64,000 nt of DNA from Mortierella alpina (Eukaryota; Mortierellomycota; Mortierellomycetes; Mortierellales; Mortierellaceae), in contig JANATF010000002.1 in the NCBI GenBank assembly GCA_029449245.1, positions 2,852,001 to 2,916,000 on the forward strand, read 5' to 3'. Below, in pieces: positions 10,524 to 20,935 of the stretch. Under the pieces are notes generated by a model. The model saw only the letters and a list, made by a program, of their open reading frames with translations, had not been told where the DNA came from and made no database searches. Made by a program: the position numbers and the translations under genes. Numbering within the stretch: the first letter of the stretch is position 1; the number at the start of each line of letters is the position of its first letter.

Positions 10524-10702
10524 TTCTGCGGGAAATCAAACCGTGCTTGTGCCTGAATAGGGAACCGTACCATCGCCGTTCATTCTTGAACAGGTACGAT
10601 TTTTTTGGTACGGCCTTGCTACCATGAATTTCCTGACCCATTGCTCAGCCTACACGCATGCTGGAAGTACGAAAAGAGTGATGCTGAAGAGGGCTTGGGC
10701 TC
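10524..10702 (-). repeat. Inner inverted-repeat arm, right copy
   Basis: Reverse complement counterpart of the arm at 7965-8152. Together with the left copies it brackets the tandem array, giving an element of about 2.7 kb with terminal inverted repeats and no coding capacity. No obvious flanking target duplication was found. Confidence 0.75.
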
Positions 10703-11125
10703 TGCACTATAGCCGTAGATCTGCAGGGCCTCACACGTTAACTGCCAGCTTTTACTAACACCAAATGTGATCTTTCTTGGAGTAGGACGTTCCCAAAGAT
10801 GCGGCGTCTCGGCGAAAGTAGCACTATACTGAAAGTTGAATACACGGAGCTGGAAAGAAAATCCCTGCTCTCAAGAACTCAGACATGACCCCCAGGTCTT
10901 GGCTGCGTAAAAGATGCACACTCCGGGGCGATGCAGCTCTTATAACGTGCGGAGGCATTCTCGGAGGCTTAAATAGAAGCTAGATCCATTCGCACCCTAC
11001 TTGACCAGCGTGATGGTCCTCGGTCCCCAAAGGCTCCCATCGTGGCTGTGCTCAGATTTACCAACCAATCCGCCAGACCAGTTCTCCAGATTGGAATTCC
11101 TGATAATCAATGTCATAATAGCCTG
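10703..11125. other. Gene-free spacer
   Basis: No open frame, RNA gene or repeat that I can recognise. Confidence 0.35.
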
Positions 11126-11378
11126 AATCTCAAAGGATAATATGACATGGCAGCAAGAGTGGTAATGTCACTTTATCTTTCTTTCTGGATGCTAGATTGA
11201 CATTCAATGTCATATCATCCTGAGGCCCAAAAGATAAAAATGACATCTCGGCATGTCGCTGTATCTTTTGGCAATATCATTTCAAGTTGTTTTTTCCGAA
11301 CTTTTGAGATATTCTGACTTACGTCAGAATAGTTGTTCTGACATTACTGTCAGATTATCTTCATTGCCTTTTTTTTTT
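11126..11378. repeat. Cluster of five palindromes with TGACA/TGTCA cores
   Basis: Five inverted repeats lie in about 220 bases: AAGGATAATATGACATGG with TAATGTCACTTTATCTTTC (11132-11181); TGACATTCAATGTCA (11198-11212); a 45-base hairpin whose arms are CCAAAAGATA and TATCTTTTGG (11227-11271); a perfect 22-mer with TATTCTGAC/GTCAGAATA arms (11310-11331); and TCTGACATTACTGTCAGA (11337-11354). The last two share a TTAC loop. The cluster mirrors the arm near 6626-6782. It holds no coding sequence. Confidence 0.75.
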
Positions 11379-11795
11379 CTTTTTAGGCCGGGTTAGCAAG
11401 CGTTTGTGTTGGGCCAACTGACGCATGGCTTGACTAGTTATGCAATGAGCGGTGAGAAATCATGAATTGCAGGTGCAACTCGCTGCTTTTCACCATCTCT
11501 ATGGAGGATTTCAGGAAAAGACACGTGGGTGGGGTTGTCGTGATGAGGAAGTCCAAACTGAGTTGATGGAGGTCTTGGTGAACGTATTTGAGTGTAAAAG
11601 AATAGAAGAGTATCAAGGAGCGTTGCCATTGACACTGCCACCAAGGCAGCATAAATGAAACAAAAACAATCCCCTTCCTCCTCCTCGTCGTTATTCCACT
11701 AGCTCAGGTAGGGTTAGGACTTTTCCTTTTGTCTTTGTTGGTTCGCGTTGAATAGATGTTATTATTTTTCTTCTATGATATACTATCGAACGTCC
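11379..11795. other. 3' flank of the chitin deacetylase gene
   Basis: About 400 bases downstream of the deacetylase stop. A T-rich tract occurs at about 11370-11384. A 68-codon frame at 11452 has no recognisable feature. Nothing else is seen. Confidence 0.4.
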
Positions 11796-13368
11796 TTAGC
11801 ACACGGAGATCATGGCAGTGATAGCCAAGCTGACACCTGCCATCAACACAGATGATGTCGTGGCGAAAGCAGATCCGGCCGAGGACTTTCCGTTTCCGTT
11901 CACGACCGTGGGACCAGTGGTGCCGTTGGTGCCTGTGGTGCCATTGGCTCCGCCAGAGCCAGGGAGGAGCTTGAAGGTGCCAGCACCCTCCTTGTAGGGC
12001 TTGCCATCGTTCAAGCACTGAGCGATGGGCTCCATGGTCAGACCCTTGGTAGCATAAGCAATAGGGAGGATACCAGTGAGCGAGACGTTGACCTCTGCAG
12101 GAAGCACTATACACACACACGCACAAGTTTTGGTATCACGATAGAGGTAGGATAAAGAGTTTTGCAGTTAGAATCTAGTATTGAGGCAAGGCTCTTTGAC
12201 GACGAAAAAAAAAATCCCTCCATTGGATGAGAGAGCTGTCTTACAGTCGTGCTCAAGCACAATGAAACCAGTTGGCATGGTGGGGATCTTGACGAGCCAG
12301 GACTTGAAAGTAGCGATAACTGTCTCAGGGGTAGCCGTGCCAGGGATGTTCCACTAATGAATGACAGGATGAGAAGGGAGATGAAAAAAAAACGAGACGT
12401 AAGTTTTCTTTGCAGGAGTAGCAGATGAAAAATTTCGACAGCCATTTGGACAGCAGTTCTGAACCATGAGGGTCGTTACATCGTTGGTATCAAAGTCCTG
12501 AGTCCAGATGGAGGTCTTGAAACCAAGCTGGGTGGCGATGTTACGGACACGGTTGTCAACATCACCATAAGGAGGACGCCAGTAGATGGGGTTGACGCCG
12601 ATCACGTCAAAGATGGCCTTCTCAGTCCACTTGAGCTCGGCAACGATCTGCTCATTCGACAGACCCGTCATGTAGGAGTGAGACCAGGTATGGATGGCGA
12701 TCTGGTGACCCTCGTTGTAGGCGCGCTTCAGGGTCTCGGGGTAGCTGATAGCGCGAGATCCGACAATGAAGAGTGTTGCCTTGGTGTTGTGCTGCTTGAG
12801 AACATCGTACAGGCGAGGGGAATCGGGGGATGGACCGTCTGTAGAAAGCAAAACGCAAGAGAAACACATAAGACGGACAGCGCGATATGAGTGACGAGTA
12901 TATAACTCAAGAGGATGGAGTGGGTGTATCCAGGAGACGCATCATTCTCATGGTGATAACAAAAAAAAATATGAAAATTAAATGAAGGCTCAGGTACGCA
13001 CCATCATAGGTCAAACCCCAAGTACCAGTCTTGGGGCAGATTGTCACATCATCTGTGGCCTCGCACTTTTGGCAGGTCCACCAGCAGCGGTCCTTGGGGA
13101 TAGTGGTCACGTCAGTGGGGCATGCGCCCTTCACCGAGGGTGGGTAGACGGGTGTCTTGGTAAAGTCGACCAGCTTGAGCCAAGCCTGGACCTGGGGGTC
13201 TTGGATGAAAGGGGTGCAGTCCAGGGCAGGGTAGGCACCAGCGGCGACGGGGGCATACACTGTGGGGCAGACAGGACCAGCACGCTTTTCAAGGCCGTGG
13301 AAACCGTGTGCGAACACAACGGAGAGCGAGAGAGAGACGGTGATGAGGGTTGGGAGAATCTTGACCAT
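11796..13368 (-). CDS. Chitin deacetylase, secreted and probably GPI-anchored
   Basis: Carbohydrate esterase family 4 (NodB fold) enzyme that removes acetyl groups from cell-wall chitin to give chitosan. Four exons (13368-13002, 12838-12480, 12353-12245, 12106-11796) give 381 residues. It starts with a signal peptide (MVKILPTLITVSLSLSVVFA). A Cys-rich segment (DRCWWTCQKCE) precedes NodB motif 1, TYDDGPS, whose codons are split by intron 1. Motif 2 is HTWSHSYMT, the metal-binding His pair, motif 3 is WRPPYGDVDNRVR, and WTQDFDTND and VLEHDLLP follow. The C-terminus is a Gly/Thr-rich linker and a hydrophobic end (SVLMAGVSLAITAMISV), typical of GPI attachment. The start at 13368 was chosen because it gives the signal peptide; the longer upstream frame adds only Pro-rich sequence. 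Confidence 0.95.
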
Positions 13369-15099
13369 TGCTGCGAGAGGCGGGGGTGGAGGGGCAGGAA
13401 AGGTAGAGTTGCGTGAGGCGTGAGTACAGAGCAAGTACGGTGGAAGGGGATTGCGGTCTTTTTAAGAGAACAGAAAAGTCTAGAGAAGAAGGCCGTGCAA
13501 ACAGAGGAGGCAGTGGGGGGCGTTAGCAGGTGAGAAAGGTAAGGAGGTCGAGGCTGAGGTCGAGGTGTAATGAGAGGAGGGAGAGAGAGAGAGAGAGAGA
13601 GAAAGAGAAAGAAAGAGAGAAGATTAATAAAAGACCGAACCAAAAAGGCTTACGAACAGCGACACCACTCGACAAGGGCAGTCTGGTCTCCGGGGACTGC
13701 AGTAGCAAGACTGAGGAGGTCCAGGGATCTTGCCGCAGGGCGCTCCAGTCCGCCTGGCCACGGGCATTTCGGATAAACCCTCCGTTTTAGAGTGGGATTA
13801 TAGATTAGGCCTCAGCTGGCCGTTCATGTACAGAGCACTTGGTAAACACCACTGTGCGCGACCGCTTTAGTCTCTGCAAGTGCCAGCGGCAAAAACAAGC
13901 GGCTCTCAACTTAAGCGAATTTGGAAAGAGCGAGGCAAGTGGACAAAGTGGTCAGGATGCAAGGCTGTACATCAGGGGCAGGGCCGTTCTACCAAATGGT
14001 GTCAGATCTTGTCTGTCCCCCCTCCTCCCCTCGTTCAGTTTTCCCTGCCACACATCGGACAGCAATGCCACAGGCACATCTCCCCTGCCTTCCATCCCCT
14101 CCGGCCAAAGACGCACAAAGACGTGGACCCGAGGGTAAGAACAGTAACTGCTCGGCCATGCTCGGCCATGCTCGGCCGTGCTCGGCGTAAAAAAAAAAAC
14201 TTCCAAGAACGAGCGGCAAAAAAAAAAAAAAAAAAAATGCAAATCTAAAAATGGACCAGACAGCTGTTGCGAACGCACTGGACAAGGACCCCAACCAACA
14301 AATGCACCGCACCTATTTTTGTGTACAGTGTACAGTAACGAGATGACGCTGCTGAGTTCTGGACTCAAGTTCATTGCCCGCAGGGACATTCCCTCACACT
14401 ATACATACATGTACAGGACAGAATCAAGTTCAAGACATTATTGTCCTACAAAAAGGCATGCTTCCAAAAGGACATCCTCGTATACCTGGACCTGGACCAG
14501 AGCGAAACCCAAGATCGTCCATAGTCGAGCCGGGTACAGTATTGTGCTTCCTTTCCATTCGTTGCTTTGTCGTCTATATATACACGATCAAATACTGTAC
14601 CCGCTTCCGACTCAAGTCGTCCCTCGAAACAACGTCAGCGAGAGAACAATACCTCGGCAACTCCACAAAATCTTATCGTTATTCCTAGTGCTCACTTGTG
14701 CCCTGACAGCTAGCGCTTAAAAGTACTGTATTATCTCATCAGTCTAGTGTCAATTTCGGCCTTTTGGAGAGTGGACTGGGCTGATAGGACTAGGCGCTCT
14801 ATGCAACAAGAACATGCTAGACTGAAATGAGGTTGAATGCCAGGTGGCGCCCAGGAGCCCAGGAGGGCATGCCTCGTCAATCCTCATATATCTGCTGCAT
14901 GTACGTGGAGAATCAGGCACAGACGTAAGCTATCTGACCACCGTTCCATAGTGCTCCGAAACCTTAACAGTCTCGCCTGCCACTTCTTGACATAGTAAAG
15001 CGGCTACCAGGATGCACATTGTATATATTCAAAAAAAAGAACCCTTCGTACAGACCGCCATGCTACATTTACTACCGCACCAAGCACTGCGACCCTCTT
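13369..15099. other. Intergenic 1.7 kb with simple repeats
   Basis: Contains a GA microsatellite (about 13578-13620) upstream of the deacetylase, a 10-base tandem repeat TGCTCGGCCA in about four copies (14152-14187) and two A-tracts (about 14188-14200 and 14219-14237). No gene, tRNA or conserved exon chain is seen. This is the deacetylase promoter side and the 3' side of the BRCT gene. Confidence 0.45.
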
Positions 15100-18000
15100 T
15101 CAACCCTTTGACGTCTTATGAGTTGGATGGGTTGCCTTCTTCTCAAGGTCGGTGTAGTCGTCGTGGCCGTAGATGGATAGGACTTCCTGATTAATGAAGC
15201 ACTGAATGAGCCACTCATCCGCCAAAGTCGGCAAGATCACATTGTCGTTGCAGTATCGCGTATAATTCTTGGGGTCGCCGAATACCACATAATCGCAGTT
15301 CTGGGGTCCTGTGCTTGGGGTCACAGTCACCACCGTTGCTCCAGCTGCTGACAGAGGACGCTCCCACACGGCCTAGTAAATACAATGGCACATCCAGGTA
15401 ACAAGGTGAGTAGGTGACAGTGGACAGCCGTTGAAAGAAGTGGCCAATACCAAGGCAGGCGGGCAACTGGACAAGAAATAATGGGTGTCAAGTACCTTAA
15501 AAGAGGATGGGCCACAGAGACCGATCCTCAGCTCATCAAAAACCTTGCGCTCCCTCTCGGGAAGGTTGCAGACAACGTGTCCCATTTCCTTTGAGAACCC
15601 AGCGGGGAGGTGATAGCGCGTTAATGGCAGAATTTCGCGCTAGCATGAGGCAGTGAATATGAAACGTTAATAATGAGGTTTTACAATACCATGGCGCCGC
15701 CATTTCCTTCATGTCCGTCATTCTTACCTTCTCAACACAGGCATCGATCCAACGGTAAGAGATTCGAGGAACATTCAGCGCCAAGGCCTCGATGTATTTT
15801 GGTGTCCTCAAAGCTGTGTAAGATATCAGGATCACGTTGAGCTGCACCATCCCTTGAGAATCAACCGCAGTGGAAAAGTCTGGCAGAACAATGCCACCGC
15901 ATGCCTGGATTTTTGCTGTCGTCGTACGACCTGTGAGGATTCAATGCAAGGAACAAAGAAGGACGTCAGGATTCTGATTGACAAAAAAGCCTCCAAAGCA
16001 GGTTCATAACGCTCGAAGCCTTACAAAGGTCAATGCCGCTGCCGGGGTCGGCTACTGACAATGAAAGCACAAATCGCAGATCCTTGAACAAGTCTATCAA
16101 ACATAAGAATGATTAGCCGGCACTGCAATAGTGATCATATGCATATATTACAAGCAGCGATTGTAAAAAAACCCATTACCTTTTCCTCGACGGCTTGGGG
16201 TTCCATGTGAAGGCACAAGCATGACAGGTTCGTTCTTCGCTCGACGGCTTGGTGTCGAAGCCATGGAGGATGTGGACGAAGTCAGCTTTACAAGCGCCCC
16301 ATGACCTTTTCCTTTGCGCGGAGTCGCTGGAGCTGAAATGGTGCTCGACTGCCGAGAAATGGGAAGAGAGGCCGTTATCGAAGAACCGGCTCTCGACAGA
16401 GTAGCCGGCTGTGACGACAGAGCGGCATCTTCCTGATTCCAGTTCATGACTTCATCCAGCTTGTCCATCATCTCCTCCGTGAGGCAGACCTGTCGCAACG
16501 ATAGATTTGCTCTTGAATCGTCGTCAAATCGAACCTCCACATGGGATCGATCCAGATCAGAGGTGATTTTCATGCCCTCGACAACGGCCGCATAGTCATG
16601 GAATTCCGTCTTTTGAGCCAATACCTCCGTACCCAGTCTCAGCTTCAAAGGTCGCATCTCCACGCCGTCGCTAGTAGATTTGTCGTTGTCCACAAACTCG
16701 ATCTCGTAACGGTAACGATCCCGTTCCTTGTCCCGACGACGAACAATTCCCGCATAATAACATTTGCGCCAGAGTGCCCAGACCGGATCATCCGTCTGAT
16801 ACACGTGCAATGCATCCGTGGCTGAATGGAGCCTCCGAAGAACTCTTCTGGCAGGTGAGGGAGGCGCCGAGCCTTGCGTCGAATTCCTCTTGCGAAGCTC
16901 GCGGGTATGGCTCGTTTTAGGTTTAGGGGACGTCCTTGGAGACGAGCCCGCCCGAGGCAATCCGCTGCTGGTGCTTCTACTGCTTGCAACAGCCGTTGTA
17001 GTAGGGCTTGAGGGGCCATCATCGGGGCCAATTTCATCTCCGAGCTCTGAACCCAACGGGTCAATGTCTTGTTCAGAAGGGTAGTCCAACGGGAAGGAAG
17101 AGATATCCTGGGAGCCAGACCGTGAGCGGGTCTCACGCTCGTCCGCCTTCCCAGCGCTGTGCCAAAACTGTTCATCGTCGATTGAGGAGGCAACATATAC
17201 CGCACTGGCCTCCTTAGTGTTCAATCGCTGGCGTTTCGGTACCGCAGCGAACACGGGCTCCTGGGCTGCATCCTGCGATTCTGCTGATTCCTGGGATGCT
17301 ACCGACAGCAACTTATCCAAAAACGTTTCAGTCGGGCGATGTGTACTACTAGACTGTGATGAAGGTAGCTCTTGAGTTCTAGAGCGCCCGGCACGAGGAG
17401 ATCGCCTGGATCGATCTCGATGAGATTGCTTTTGCTTGGTCTCCTTTCTCCTCACTTGCGAGCTCAGAGACGCGGTCGGTTCAGCTTCTGGGGGGGTCCT
17501 TGGACCAGTACTTTCCGGAATATCCTGCGTCTCTTTAACTGATTCAGTGACTGATTCATCGGCTTGTCCGGCACTGATGTTGGCGATACTAGGATCAAAT
17601 TTGCTGGAGTGAGATTGATCCGCATGGAGTGCCGACGTCGAGGCTGCTGTAGCGCCGGCGCGCGACCCAGCTGGGGCTGAGGTTGAAGCAGATGCCATCC
17701 TAGAGCTAGGCCTCGATACCAAAGACGCATCTGCAGTCGAGTGCGATAACTCCAGATTGACGCTGGGGTCGAGCGCGGAGCGGCTGGCGTCGTTATCTTC
17801 GTCGCTGCTAAAATAGGAGTTAGCTGCCCACGATGCTTCTGAGGTTCCATCCGGGTTGTTGTTCTCTCGGGACTGTTGTTTGGCCTGATTCCTGGACCTT
17901 CCAGTCGGCGTTGTCGATCGGACCGACGAAGAACTACTGCGAAAAGGCGAATCTCCGATGGGGTCATCATCATCAGTCGCATGGGCTAGGATTTGAGTGG

Positions 18001-19119
18001 GGTTGTCGTCTCTGTATTGCTCCTCTTCTTCAAGCAAAGCTGCAACATCCTCGTTGGAGAGATCCTGTCCAAAGTCCTGTGATGGGTCATCGGGAATGGC
18101 TATGACCTCGTGCTTGGCAGCCTCATGCCCCAACGAGGGACTTCCTTGCTTCGTGGGGGATCGAAAATGCCGTTGGATACGCTGGGAGGAGAAAGACGGC
18201 ACCGGCGACGTCTGAGTGGGAGACACATCCAAGCGAGGAGGGGTGAAGCCAGGATACTGGTGGCGAACGACCTCTGGCTTTGGGGTTGATCGTCCAACGT
18301 TATTGAAGCTGAGGTGAGAGCTCTGAGAGTCCGCCTGGGATCCCGAGGAGTGTTCATTCGAGGAGCCGCTGCCGTTGGTAGCTGCGCTGACATTGGTTTG
18401 CAGACTATTGTTGGACTGCAGACTGCTGTTGGTCTTATCGCCGCTCGACTCCCCTGAGGTGTTATGACTCGAGAAGGTGTTGTTTGTGGATGAGAAGCTA
18501 TCAGATACGCTTTCGTTAATGGCGTTCCCGCTGGCGGAAAAGGAAAGTGCATCGATCGACTGGGAATCGCTGCCAGAATGGAAGTGGGTATATCCGGGAA
18601 CTCGTGTCGGTGTAGGCGTTGGTGTGGTCTGGGAGCGGCCGACAAACGGTTGGCCTAGCGATGCAGAAAACGTTGGGTTACGAGGTGAATATCAAAACAC
18701 GAGTGGATGGATGGATGGATGGATGAGAGGACCTGTTCGAGCACACATAGACACAGATAAACACGCAGGCACTTTGTACAGACACGAACAGACACACGCA
18801 CATGCTCGGAAAGTGTGGGCTACTTACTAGGCTCCGCCGGCGACGAGTCGAGGTATGGGAGTTCAGGTGTCGAGAGGTCAAAAGGTCCACTGCCACTCTC
18901 GTTTCCGCTCGACAGTTCCTGTGGCGGAGTGGCTGTTGGGAGTCGATCATCGTTCTGTGATGTGCGCGCTGATGGCTTGAGGACGCCCACGTCGATGCTG
19001 TGGGACACACGTGCAGATGGACCAGCTGGGGCAGGGGGCGCAGGCATGCTGGCCCGGTCTAGCCGCGTGAGGTCCGCCGGGAGGATGGCCTTGCTGTTCT
19101 CGGCGGCAGGATTGGTCAT
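15100..19119 (-). CDS. DNA-damage checkpoint adaptor, Rad9/Crb2/53BP1 type (Tudor plus tandem BRCT)
   Basis: Six exons (19119-18828, 18654-16180, 16093-16025, 15930-15728, 15639-15496, 15372-15100) give 1151 residues. Residues 1-700 or so are low-complexity, Ser/Thr/Pro/Gln-rich and contain SQ/TQ sites (SVASQESAESQ). A Tudor region begins near residue 715 with DDPVWALWRKCYYAGIVRRR and continues YRYEIEFVDND. The C-terminal 220 residues form two BRCT repeats: LFKDLRFVLSLSVADPGSG, ACGGIVLPDF and ISYRWIDACVEKREILPLTRYHL (first), then GAVVTVTPS-like GATVVTVTPSTGP and PTLADEWLIQCFINQEVL (second). Proteins of this family bind methylated histone H4 and phosphorylated H2A at breaks and recruit checkpoint kinases. 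The domain order supports the assignment; overall sequence identity is low in this family. The 174-bp first intron carries a GGAT microsatellite. Confidence 0.87.
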
Positions 19120-19408
19120 GGTGGGGATGAATCTCGCACGGGTGCAGACACGTCGAGTGATGGGGCGAGTGTGGACAGAGGGAAAGGAGCGGCTACGGCA
19201 CAGGCAGGCTCTCGGGGTAAGGTTGCATTGGGCAGGCAGACAGGGGCAGCGCCAGTTGACGACGGAGATGCTTCAGGTTGGTGGCAACAGGGAAAACAAG
19301 CAAGAGGTGGGCGAAAACACCAACATCAATACAGTATCAAAAAAGCGCAGTCCTGTGTATGATGCTGAAGTGAATTCTTGTGGTTTAAAAAAAGTCTGTA
19401 CAAGCGCG
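19120..19408. other. Short spacer between La and BRCT genes
   Basis: About 290 bases between the La stop and the BRCT-gene start, both on the minus strand. Nothing recognisable beyond leader and trailer sequence. Confidence 0.4.
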
Positions 19409-20935
19409 TTACTCGTCGTTGGTGCGGATCTTCTTGCGGTCATGGCCGCGTCCGCCACGTCCGCCACGTCCACCGCGTCCACCGCGGCCTCCACGTCCAC
19501 CACGTCCTCCGCGGGGGTTGTCACCGCGAGACGCCATGTTGGCCTTCCAGTTGTTCTTGTCGTCAAAGAACGACTGGACCTCCTCCTCTGATGCAACAGC
19601 CAGCTCGGGCTTGACACCGCTCATCTCGAATGCCTTGGCCTGCAAGTCAGCCACAACCTGGGCAGCATCCTTGTCGTCATCCCTAACCTGAACATACGCA
19701 ACCTCCGCATCCTTAGGCCACTGAACGTAGCCGAGACGGAAGTGGTTCTTGAGGCTGCTCTTCATGTTTGAAAGGGTGAGCTCCTCTCCAGCGACAATGC
19801 CAGACAGCTTGATGACCTTGTTCTTGATGTCCTCCAAGGTCTCTGGTGTCTCCTCCTCCTCCCTGCCTCTCTTCTTGCTGTCGGTGCTGAATCCCTTGTT
19901 CTGGGATCTGGTCCTGATCTCACTGGGATCCAATCCAAGCTCCTTGGCCTTCATCTCGCAGTAGGCGGCCCTGAGGTAGCAAGAGGTGGAAGGCAATTAT
20001 AAGTCACAGGTCCAAAGGTTGGAGCATTGCAAACACTAGCTTAGACGCATAGGAGATCTGTGAATCACGCTTACTTTGTCATGACGAGCAAATCCTTTCC
20101 GTCGTACTGCAGCTTGCTGGAGGCAACCTTCTCGGCCTCATCGAGGGTGGCGTACTCGACAAAGACAGATCCCTTGAAGGCATGAGTATCGTTGTTGCGT
20201 CTCATGCGCACCTGCTTCACATCACCGAGACCGCCAAAGTACTGCTCAAGTTCCAACTGAAGCGAAGGAGTCTCCTCGCCAAATCCTTTCTATTAACATA
20301 AGGCTGCTGGATTAGAGTGTGTCCACAACTATGCCAAGTTTGCATCCATGTCGCCCTCTGTCTCCATTGCTGACTTACTGCGTAGATAGATCTCTGGAAG
20401 TGGTCCTTAGCAGGAACAAACGTAGTCTTGCGGCGAACCTTCAAATCGTCTTCGCTGACCTCGAGCAAGCTCTTGGACTCGCGAAGGGCCTCAATAATCA
20501 GAGCCATATCCTTGAAATCACGCATCCTCTTGAAAGAGGCGATCTTGGCGATAGGGACAACTATCACACAGGAACAAAATGGGAGGAGGGTCAGTAAGGT
20601 GTTCTTCAAAAGTCTACGCCTCCACACTAGCACGATGCGGCGCTGCTTTAAAGTTCCATGCGTTCATTTTCCCTGAGAAACATACATCCGTCCTTGCCCT
20701 TGTTGACCATCTCGGACATGAACTTGTCGGTGGGCAGGTTGGAGTCGCTGAAGTAGAACTCGACCTGCTTGAGAATCTTTGCCTTCTCAGCCTCCTTGTC
20801 TGAGGCGTCACCCTTGACCTCATCGACCTTGGTAGCTTCGGCTGCTGCGGGGGCGGCATCGACAGCGAGAGCTGCTTCAGCAGGGGCGGGGACAATTGTG
20901 TCGACAGCGGGAATCTCTACGGTCTGATCGGACAT
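19409..20935 (-). CDS. LHP1: La ribonucleoprotein with RGG tail
   Basis: La protein, which binds the 3' oligo-U end of new RNA polymerase III transcripts such as pre-tRNAs. Four exons (20935-20686, 20560-20379, 20289-20075, 19970-19409) give 402 residues. An Ala-rich leader precedes the La motif (KILKQVEFYFSDSNLPTDKF, then VPIAKIASFKRMRDF). The first RRM has RNP-like segments VKQVRMRRNNDTHAFKGSVF. A second RRM-like region follows (ITLEDIKNKV-like LEDIKNKVIKLSGIV, FRLGYVQWPKDAEVAYVQV). The C-terminus is seven or so GGR repeats and then a basic end (GHDRKKIRTNDE). Many fungal La proteins have a plain basic tail, so the RGG box is a notable addition. Confidence 0.93.
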
